Origin: Candidatus Woesearchaeota archaeon
GTDB taxonomy: Archaea; Nanobdellota; Nanobdellia; SCGC-AAA011-G17; GW2011-AR20
Assembly (NCBI GenBank): GCA_018302885.1
Contig: JAGVZC010000032.1
Span: forward strand, 1-5,923
DNA: 5,923 nt
Reading direction: 5' to 3'
Part shown: positions 1-3,857 of the stretch, piece after piece
Position numbering within the stretch: the stretch's first letter is position 1
How the letters are laid out: the number at the start of each line of letters is the position of its first letter
The notes under the pieces: generated by a model
Database searches by the model: none
The model's input: only the letters and a program-made list of their open reading frames with translations
Told to the model about the DNA's origin: nothing
Made by a program: the position numbers and the translations under genes

Positions 1-1
1 G

Positions 2-217
2 CATCTGATTAAATTAAACGAAAAAGATATTGCAAGATTGAAACAGATGAAGGATTATGAATGGTTTAGAGATAACAAAGCATGGCAAAAAGAATTTGAA
101 GCAATGAAAAAATTAGGCTCGAAAGCAGAAATTCAGGCATTGAGTGCAAGAGGTATATCATTCATATCTGAAAAATATTTACCGGAAAAAATAAAAAATA
201 AAGAAACCATAGACTAA
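2..217 (+). CDS. top6A: DNA topoisomerase VI subunit A, C-terminal end (partial, start outside window)
   Basis: This is the last 71 codons of an open frame that enters from the left edge and stops at TAA 215-217. The peptide contains EKDIARLKQMKDYEWF, then AWQKEFEAMKKLGSKAEIQA, then ISFISEKYLPEKI. This is the recognisable end of the Top6A/Spo11-like subunit: a 'DI..LK.M..Y.WF' helix, a 'W..E...M...G.KAE.QAL' helix, and a terminal 'YLPEKI'. In the family, subunit A carries the 5Y-CAP and Toprim domains and makes the transient double-strand break, while subunit B is the GHKL ATPase. The catalytic tyrosine and Toprim residues lie outside the window, so activity cannot be judged. The next gene starts two bases after the stop, suggesting co-transcription. 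A top6B gene may lie upstream. Identification rests on my memory of the C-terminal pattern. Confidence 0.85.
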   Translation, partial: HLIKLNEKDIARLKQMKDYEWFRDNKAWQKEFEAMKKLGSKAEIQALSARGISFISEKYLPEKIKNKETID

Positions 218-219
218 TT

Positions 220-1188
220 ATGAAAAAATTATTTATTATTTTTATTTTATTGTTCATTACATCTTGTAGTTATATTGAAGACATAAAAAAAGACATAACC
301 GGAGAGGTAATTTATGAAAAAATTCCAATAGATAATGGAAATATTTCAGTCTATTTCTGTCCAAGGGATAATTGCGAGGAAAAATTAATCAATTTAGTTG
401 AAAATTCAGAAAAGATTCATTGTGCTGTATTTGAACTGAACCTAAAAAATCTAACGCAAAAGCTGAAGGATAAGAATGCAATTATAGTTGTGGATGATGA
501 CAATTATGATGAATTTAATTATTCAAATTTGTACAAGGACAACAGGGAAGCTTTGATGCACAACAAATTCTGCATATTTGATGACAGGATAATTTCAACA
601 GGTTCTTTTAACCCAACAGTAAATGGAAATACCAAAAATAATAATAATTTAGTAATTGTAGAATCGGAAACCTTGGCTAAAAACTACGAAGATGAATTTC
701 AGAGTTTTATGAGGAATGAATTTGGAAGGGATGCAACTGTGGAAAATCCAAAGGTGATTTTAAACAATGAAATTCTGATTGAAAATTATTTCTGTCCTGA
801 TGATAATTGTGAGCAGCATGTTTATGATGTTATAAATAAATCAAAGCAAAGGATTTACTTCATGGCTTTTTCCTTCACATCAGACAAGTTAGGAGACTTA
901 ATCATTGAAAAATCAAATGAGGTGGAAGTCAAGGGAATATTTGAAAATTTTCAGTCAAGCACAGAATATTCAGAATTAAACAAAATGAAAAATCTGAATG
1001 TAATAACAGATGAAAATCCAGCGTTTATGCATCACAAAGTGTTTGTTGTTGATGATGTTGTAGTATTGGGAAGTTATAATCCCACATCTTCAGGTAATTC
1101 AAAGAATGATGAGAACATTTTGATGATTTATGATGAAGAAACTGCGAATAAGTTCATTGAAGAGTTTGATTATATTTGGAATTTATGA
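220..1188 (+). CDS. Lipoprotein-like phospholipase D (HKD) family protein with two modules
   Basis: The protein has 322 residues. It begins with a Lys-Lys charged start, a hydrophobic core (residues 4-13) and a lipobox-like ITSC ending at Cys16, so it is probably exported and possibly lipid-anchored outside the cell. Two tandem phospholipase D-like modules follow. Module 1 has H114-x-K116-x4-D121 followed by GSFNPT (128-133). Module 2 has H271-x-K273-x4-D278 followed by GSYNPT (284-289) and a GN..NDEN tail. Each module opens with the same YFCPxDNCE block (45-53 and 190-198), giving Cx4C pairs C47/C52 and C192/C197 that could be disulfides outside the cell. In this superfamily the two HKD motifs combine into one phosphodiesterase site acting on lipids or nucleic acids; the substrate here is unknown. 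Start ATG 220 lies two bases after the top6A stop, so the two genes are probably one transcript. The stop is TGA. Confidence 0.86.
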   Translation: MKKLFIIFILLFITSCSYIEDIKKDITGEVIYEKIPIDNGNISVYFCPRDNCEEKLINLVENSEKIHCAVFELNLKNLTQKLKDKNAIIVVDDDNYDEFNYSNLYKDNREALMHNKFCIFDDRIISTGSFNPTVNGNTKNNNNLVIVESETLAKNYEDEFQSFMRNEFGRDATVENPKVILNNEILIENYFCPDDNCEQHVYDVINKSKQRIYFMAFSFTSDKLGDLIIEKSNEVEVKGIFENFQSSTEYSELNKMKNLNVITDENPAFMHHKVFVVDDVVVLGSYNPTSSGNSKNDENILMIYDEETANKFIEEFDYIWNL

Positions 1189-1192
1189 AACT

Positions 1193-1201
1193 TTTATATA
1201 T
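1193..1201 (+). promoter_or_regulatory. TATA box for the NUDIX gene
   Basis: TTTATATAT, centred about 25 bp upstream of ATG 1222 and just after the previous stop codon. Archaeal TATA boxes are centred roughly 26 bp before the transcription start, so the mRNA should begin at or next to the ATG (leaderless). No Shine-Dalgarno sequence is visible, which agrees. Confidence 0.65.
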
Positions 1202-1221
1202 CTTTTTAATAATTTAACTTT

Positions 1222-1701
1222 ATGGAAGAAATTCAAAAGAAAGCTCATTACATCGCTGTTACAGGGATAATAAGAAATTCTGAAGGAAAATATCTGATTT
1301 GCAAAAGAGGTCCAAATGAGAAAGCATTTCCAAATAAGTGGTGCGTTCCCGGCGGAAAGTTGGAAAAAGGGGATTTTGTAAATCAGCCGAAAGATACTTC
1401 TGACCACTGGCTGAATGTTTTTGAAAAAACTTTACAAAGGGAAATATTGGAAGAAACTGGTTTGAAAATAAAAAATATGGGGTATGTCTCTAATCTGGCG
1501 TTCATAAGGCCAAATGGATTTTCAACACTGATTATAAGCCTGTATGCAGAGCATGATGAAGGAGACGTAAAACTTGCTAAGGATGAGTTGGTGGATTACA
1601 ACTGGGTTACCTTAAAAGAAGCTAAAAATTATGATTTGATAGAAAATATCCATGAGCAGATCCAAAAAGTTGATGAAATTTTCAATAAGAAACCTTTTTA
1701 A
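1222..1701 (+). CDS. NUDIX hydrolase with an enlarged Nudix box
   Basis: The protein has 159 residues, a normal length for a single NUDIX domain. The fold starts with AVTGIIRNSEGKYLICKRG (residues 12-30), leading to WCVPGGKLEKGD (40-51) and then LQREILEETGL (71-81). R73, E74, E77 and E78 form the metal-binding helix of the Nudix signature (G x5 E x7 REUxEExGU). Between the first half (G45 to D51) and R73 there are 21 residues instead of the canonical 7, so about 14 residues (near 52-65, including a DHW) are inserted in the loop. Such longer loops occur in some NUDIX groups. The family hydrolyses nucleoside diphosphates linked to another moiety. The exact substrate cannot be read here; a housecleaning or nucleotide-sugar role is possible. 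The gene appears leaderless, with a TATA box 25 bp upstream, and its TAA stop lies inside the promoter of the following tRNA gene. Confidence 0.93.
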   Translation: MEEIQKKAHYIAVTGIIRNSEGKYLICKRGPNEKAFPNKWCVPGGKLEKGDFVNQPKDTSDHWLNVFEKTLQREILEETGLKIKNMGYVSNLAFIRPNGFSTLIISLYAEHDEGDVKLAKDELVDYNWVTLKEAKNYDLIENIHEQIQKVDEIFNKKPF

Positions 1702-1705
1702 ATTT
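1695..1705 (+). promoter_or_regulatory. TATA box for tRNA-Asn, overlapping the NUDIX stop codon
   Basis: TTTTTAAATTT, centred near 1700, about 27 bp before the first base of tRNA-Asn. It physically includes the NUDIX stop codon TAA (1699-1701). The spacing implies a transcript with almost no 5' leader. Confidence 0.6.
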
Positions 1706-1726
1706 CTTTTTAAGATTAAATTCTAA

Positions 1727-1800
1727 GCCGGATTAGCTCAGCCTGGTAGAGCACATGACTGTTAATCATGCGGTCCCAGGTTCAAATCCTGGATCCGGCG
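1727..1800 (+). tRNA. tRNA-Asn(GUU), intronless
   Basis: A complete 74-nt cloverleaf can be folded by hand. The acceptor is GCCGGAT (1727-1733) with ATCCGGC (1793-1799) and discriminator G1800. The D stem is GCTC (1736-1739) with GAGC (1749-1752). The anticodon stem is CATGA (1754-1758) with TCATG (1766-1770), around loop CTGTTAA with anticodon GTT at 1761-1763. The variable loop is 1771-1775. The T stem is CCAGG (1776-1780) with CCTGG (1788-1792), around TTCAAAT. All stems are fully paired, there is no intron, and CCA is not encoded, as is usual in archaea. Its TATA box leaves almost no leader, in contrast to the tRNA-Phe gene downstream. Confidence 0.98.
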
Positions 1801-1833
1801 CATTATATTATCTAAAATATATGTTGCAGTGAT

Positions 1834-1862
1834 GTTCGTGCGGACAACCACACGCACAGGAC
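1834..1862 (+). other. GC-rich hairpin between tRNA-Asn and the endonuclease gene
   Basis: GTTCGTGCG (1834-1842) pairs with CGCAC (1853-1857) and GGAC (1859-1862), leaving one bulged A (1858) and a 10-nt loop (1843-1852). That gives 9 bp, including one G-U pair, in otherwise very AT-rich DNA. It directly abuts the TATA box of the endonuclease gene. It could be a 3' processing or termination structure of the tRNA-Asn transcript, an operator or small RNA, or part of an inserted element. No T-run follows it, so an intrinsic terminator is not supported. Confidence 0.5.
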
Positions 1863-1869
1863 TTATAAA
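1863..1869 (+). promoter_or_regulatory. TATA box for the homing endonuclease gene
   Basis: TTATAAA, centred about 27 bp upstream of ATG 1893, consistent with a leaderless mRNA. The 9-mer TTATAAATG occurs here (1863-1871) and again across the start codon (1887-1895). The second copy could direct an internal start, but no good in-frame ATG follows it before the first catalytic helix. Confidence 0.6.
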
Positions 1870-1892
1870 TGCAAAAAACTTTTTCTTTATAA

Positions 1893-2606
1893 ATGTCTAA
1901 TATTTTAGTAAATAAAACTAATTTTGTGAACTCTTATGAAATAAAAGAATGTGGTTTTAAAGCATATGAAAAATATAGATGTTGGTTTCCAGTAAAACCT
2001 TCAGAAAGGCTTGCAGGAATAATAGCAGATTTGATGGGGGATGGACATATTCAAGGAAATGGTCCTTGGAGATTAGATTTTACTTCAAAATATAAGAAAG
2101 AATTGCTAAGATTTGAAAATGAGATATACTCTCTTTTCAAAGTGAAAGGAAAAATAAGACCTTGTACAACTAATAAATATTCTACATATAACTATGGAGT
2201 TAATTGTAAACCTCTGATAAAAATATTAGAAATTTGTGGGGCTCCTTCTGGTGCAAAAGTTTTGAAATCTTTTAAAATTTCAGATTGGATTATTAATAAC
2301 AAAAAATATTACAAATCTTTTATAAAAAGATTATTTCTATGTGAAGGGCACCTTGGAAAGAATGAAATAAAAATAGAGATGGCTAAAGCAGAATATTTAA
2401 TAAAAGATGGAATAAATTTTATGGAATCTATAAGAGAAAAATTAAAAGAATTTTATGGTTTTAATCCTACAAATATATTCATTAGGAAATACAAAATAAG
2501 AAAAGATAAAATTCAAACATATGGCATTCAATTTAAAATTAAAAGAAAAGAAGAAATACCCAAATTTTATAACTTAATAATGGATCAACCTTCAAAACAT
2601 TTATAA
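1893..2606 (+). CDS. LAGLIDADG homing endonuclease (two motifs, single chain)
   Basis: The protein has 237 residues. The first LAGLIDADG helix is ERLAGIIADLMGDGHI (38-53), with predicted catalytic Asp50 before Gly51. The second is FIKRLFLCEGHLG (143-155), with Glu151 before Gly152. Two motifs about 100 residues apart indicate a monomeric enzyme with two pseudo-symmetric halves that cuts one long asymmetric DNA site. Both acidic residues are present and the frame is intact, so it may be active. The C-terminal half is rich in Lys, as expected for a DNA-binding saddle. In archaea such genes usually sit inside rRNA introns or inteins. Here it lies between two tRNA genes, and I find no acceptable splice motif around it, so it looks free-standing. 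The start is ATG 1893; the earlier in-frame ATG at 1869 is cut off by TAA 1890-1892. Its stop TAA lies inside the TATA box of tRNA-Phe. It appears AT-richer than its neighbours, which fits a mobile gene. Confidence 0.9.
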   Translation: MSNILVNKTNFVNSYEIKECGFKAYEKYRCWFPVKPSERLAGIIADLMGDGHIQGNGPWRLDFTSKYKKELLRFENEIYSLFKVKGKIRPCTTNKYSTYNYGVNCKPLIKILEICGAPSGAKVLKSFKISDWIINNKKYYKSFIKRLFLCEGHLGKNEIKIEMAKAEYLIKDGINFMESIREKLKEFYGFNPTNIFIRKYKIRKDKIQTYGIQFKIKRKEEIPKFYNLIMDQPSKHL

Positions 2607-2608
2607 AA
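2600..2608 (+). promoter_or_regulatory. TATA box for tRNA-Phe, overlapping the endonuclease stop codon
   Basis: TTTATAAAA centred near 2604, containing the endonuclease stop TAA (2604-2606). With normal archaeal spacing, transcription would start about 2630-2631 (AGGTTGGG). That leaves a leader of about 15 nt before the tRNA, long compared with tRNA-Asn, and exactly the part used in the splicing fold. Confidence 0.65.
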
Positions 2609-2630
2609 CAAATTCCTTCTAAAATAATTA

Positions 2631-2645
2631 GGTTGGGTGTCGAAC
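2631..2645 (+). other. Structured 5' leader of pre-tRNA-Phe, outer helix of the splicing motif
   Basis: GGTTGGGTGTCGAAC. Bases 2630-2642 are complementary to 2664-2677 of the same transcript (the rest of the acceptor 5' strand, the D-stem 5' strand and part of the D loop), with one bulged G (2669) and three G-U pairs. Bases 2643-2645 together with G2646 form the 4-bp core helix with 2657-2660. The leader thus supplies half of the bulge-helix-bulge recognised by the archaeal tRNA-splicing endonuclease. The role is inferred from the pairing. Confidence 0.75.
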
Positions 2646-2733
2646 GGGATTAAAAACGTTAAACGGTAGCTCAACCTGGGAGAGCACTAGACTGAAGCTC
2701 TAGGTGTTGTGGGTTCAAATCCCACTCGTCCCA
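2646..2733 (+). tRNA. tRNA-Phe(GAA) interrupted by a 14-nt intron in the acceptor stem
   Basis: From 2663 onward the tRNA is normal. The D stem is GCTC (2669-2672) with GAGC (2682-2685). The anticodon stem is CTAGA (2687-2691) with TCTAG (2699-2703), around loop CTGAAGC with anticodon GAA at 2694-2696. The T stem is GTGGG (2709-2713) with CCCAC (2721-2725), around TTCAAAT. The acceptor 3' strand is TCGTCCC (2726-2732) and the discriminator is A2733. Contiguous DNA gives only four acceptor pairs on the 5' side (ACGG, 2663-2666). The missing GGG lies at 2646-2648, 14 nt upstream. Joining 2648 to 2663 gives GGGACGG, which pairs along its full length with TCGTCCC (one G-U), and a 74-nt tRNA, the same length as tRNA-Asn. 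The intron thus falls between tRNA positions 3 and 4. CCA is not encoded. Standard tRNA finders may miscall this gene's 5' end or score it as a pseudogene. Confidence 0.9.
2649..2662 (+). other. Noncanonical 14-nt tRNA intron (position 3/4) in a bulge-helix-bulge
   Basis: The intron is ATTAAAAACGTTAA. Core helix AACG (2643-2646) pairs with CGTT (2657-2660). It is flanked on its 3' sides by 3-nt bulges GGA (2647-2649) and AAA (2661-2663). The archaeal splicing endonuclease cuts between the second and third bulge bases, which here gives exon ends G2648 and A2663, exactly those needed for a paired acceptor stem. The hairpin loop is TTAAAAA (2650-2656). The exact agreement of predicted cuts with the tRNA requirement is the main support. 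Confidence 0.87.
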
Positions 2734-2745
2734 AATTCCAAAACC

Positions 2746-2755
2746 TTTATTAAAA
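2746..2755 (+). promoter_or_regulatory. TATA box for the membrane/surface protein unit
   Basis: TTTATTAAAA, centred about 35 bp before ATG 2786. Transcription would start near 2776-2777, giving a short leader of roughly 10 nt that just contains the Shine-Dalgarno sequence. Confidence 0.5.
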
Positions 2756-2775
2756 CTGATTATTTACTAATATTA

Positions 2776-2781
2776 AGGTGA
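2776..2781 (+). promoter_or_regulatory. Shine-Dalgarno site for the 178-residue membrane protein
   Basis: AGGTGA ends four bases before ATG 2786 and continues into T, matching the GGAGGTGAT complement of archaeal 16S rRNA 3' ends. It supports the chosen start and contrasts with the leaderless genes nearby. Confidence 0.7.
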
Positions 2782-2785
2782 TTCA

Positions 2786-3322
2786 ATGCCTAAAATAAAT
2801 CAAGAATTGCTAAAAAGTGCTCCTTCTCCCAATTTACCATCTTATAGGATTATCTCAATGTTATTTGCATTCTTAATCTTCACAATTTTAATCTATGTTG
2901 GAAGTGTTACATATACTGGTCTGGCAATAAATGACTTGAATAACGAAGAAATTACAAACATGGAGAACCAGAATATTCTTGTGAGTAATAGATTTGAAAT
3001 CCTTGAAGTAACAAAAACGCCAAATTCTGCTTTGAATGTAAACATGAATAGTGATATTTCTGTGAATATTTTTGCAGAAATTGATGATTGTTCATTCTGG
3101 AAAAATGGAAGAGACAGGGACAATTCCATTCTGTATTCTGTAAATGAAATAAAAAAGGGAAATTTCAAGATTGGAAATCCCTCAGAAGATACAATGCAAC
3201 AAGTAGATTTATATAAAACAGATTATTTATGTTTGATATTGATAAACAAGGAATTTCCTAAGACAGGAAATGCAAACATTCAGTATTATGAAACTGATGT
3301 CAATAAATGGAGGATAGTGTAA
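2786..3322 (+). CDS. Single-pass membrane protein with extracytoplasmic domain, unknown function
   Basis: The protein has 178 residues and belongs to no family I recognise. Residues 1-21 are polar with Lys and Arg (cytoplasmic side likely). Residues 22-42 form one strong membrane helix (IISMLFAFLIFTILIYVGSV). The remaining roughly 130 residues are polar and beta-rich, likely outside the cell. Two cysteines, C102 (in DDCSFWKNGRD) and C149 (in YLCLILIN), could form a disulfide. The helix lacks a lipobox or signal-peptidase pattern, so it is more likely an anchor than a cleaved signal. A Shine-Dalgarno site fixes the start. The stop is one base from the start of the class III signal-peptide gene, so the two are almost certainly translated from one mRNA and may form one surface structure. 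That functional link is inferred from the shared cell location and operon only. Confidence 0.85.
   Translation: MPKINQELLKSAPSPNLPSYRIISMLFAFLIFTILIYVGSVTYTGLAINDLNNEEITNMENQNILVSNRFEILEVTKTPNSALNVNMNSDISVNIFAEIDDCSFWKNGRDRDNSILYSVNEIKKGNFKIGNPSEDTMQQVDLYKTDYLCLILINKEFPKTGNANIQYYETDVNKWRIV
3309..3314 (+). promoter_or_regulatory. Shine-Dalgarno site inside the end of the upstream gene
   Basis: GGAGGA lies nine bases before ATG 3324 and overlaps the last codons of the 178-residue membrane protein gene. It is a near-consensus site and confirms the start of the class III signal-peptide protein. Confidence 0.75.
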
Positions 3323-3323
3323 A

Positions 3324-3827
3324 ATGAATAAAAAAGGGGCTCTTGAATTGTCCATGAATACAATTATCATAATTGTTATTGGTGTTGTTCTTTTATCTTT
3401 GGGACTGATATTTGTCAGGGGCTTGTTTGGTCAGGTTGAAAGCCTGTCAAAAAGCGCTTTTGAAACCGCAGATGCAGAGATAAGCATAATATCAAATATA
3501 AATCAGCCATTGACTCTTGTTCCAGGAGAATTGGAGGTTAAAAGGGGCTCAGCAGAAGTTGTTGATGTTATAATTGCAAATCTTGGAGAAACTTCTACGA
3601 CTGTAACTATGATGGCTATATCAAAAAAGCAAAGTATAGATTGCTCATTTGCAGATACATTAACTCCAACCTCTAATCCATATACATTAAATTCAGGAGA
3701 GCAGGCTTCATTGAAATTAATTATTGATGAAAAGAATGGGGCTTTGGGAACTGCAGTATGTAATATTAAGGCAAATGGTTTAAATGGGGATAATGAAGAT
3801 TCATTGGTGATTACAGTAGTCAAATAA
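3324..3827 (+). CDS. Class III signal-peptide (archaeal pilin-like) secreted or surface protein
   Basis: The protein has 167 residues. The N-terminus MNKKGALELSMN followed by a hydrophobic stretch (about 13-31) matches archaeal class III signal peptides, in which a FlaK/PibD-type peptidase would cut after G5 to leave A6-L-E-L. The Glu is at +3 rather than the +5 typical of pilins. Proteins starting with 'KKGALELSMNTI' are, as I recall, common in DPANN genomes. After a short helix (37-52), residues 63-166 look like one all-beta, Ig-like domain: LTLVPGELEVKRGSAEVVDV resembles cell-surface NEW3/CARDB-type domains. C107 and C146 could form a disulfide. It lies one base after the membrane protein gene with its own Shine-Dalgarno site. 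It may be a minor pilin or a helix-anchored surface protein; the sequence alone does not separate these. Confidence 0.85.
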   Translation: MNKKGALELSMNTIIIIVIGVVLLSLGLIFVRGLFGQVESLSKSAFETADAEISIISNINQPLTLVPGELEVKRGSAEVVDVIIANLGETSTTVTMMAISKKQSIDCSFADTLTPTSNPYTLNSGEQASLKLIIDEKNGALGTAVCNIKANGLNGDNEDSLVITVVK

Positions 3828-3829
3828 AC

Positions 3830-3836
3830 TTTTAAA
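3830..3836 (+). promoter_or_regulatory. TATA box for the TIM-barrel/cysS unit
   Basis: TTTTAAA, centred about 25 bp before ATG 3858 and three bases after the previous stop codon. The spacing predicts a leaderless mRNA for the TIM-barrel gene. Confidence 0.6.
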
Positions 3837-3846
3837 CTCTTATTTC

Positions 3847-3854
3847 TTTTTTTT
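3847..3854 (+). terminator. T-run, possible terminator of the surface-protein unit
   Basis: Eight consecutive T bases 20 bp after the surface-protein stop codon, with no stem before them. Archaeal RNA polymerase can terminate on T-runs alone. The same run also lies between the next gene's TATA box and start, so it could simply be the initiation-region spacer. Confidence 0.35.
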
Positions 3855-3857
3855 ATT

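Noticed and set aside
1183..1407. Minus-strand open frame over the start of the NUDIX gene
   Set aside because: It is antisense to a clear NUDIX domain, has no recognisable motif, and is explained by AT-rich composition. The same holds for minus-strand frames at 2893-3168, 3503-4021, 4197-4466 and 5598-5897.
1828..1864. C/D box small RNA, because GTGATGT resembles a C box
   Set aside because: No CTGA D box is found at the expected distance and no internal C'/D' pair is visible.
1869..1892. Upstream ATG as the endonuclease start
   Set aside because: The frame reaches TAA at 1890-1892 after seven codons, so ATG 1893 is the first usable start.
1834..2645. The endonuclease gene as the body of a large archaeal intron, with the complementary flanks (GTTC..GACA..ACC and GGT..TGTC..GAAC) acting as the splice motif
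   Set aside because: The bulges (5 and 4 nt) lie on the 5' sides of the core instead of the 3' sides, the sizes are wrong, and joining the ends would not restore any recognisable RNA. tRNA-Asn is already intact, and the tRNA-Phe 5' end is fully explained by the 14-nt intron.
2646..2733. tRNA-Phe as a decayed pseudogene or as the 3' half of a trans-split tRNA
   Set aside because: The D, anticodon and T arms are perfectly paired, the missing acceptor bases are 14 nt upstream in cis, and the bulge-helix-bulge gives exactly the required junction. Neither decay nor trans-splicing is needed.
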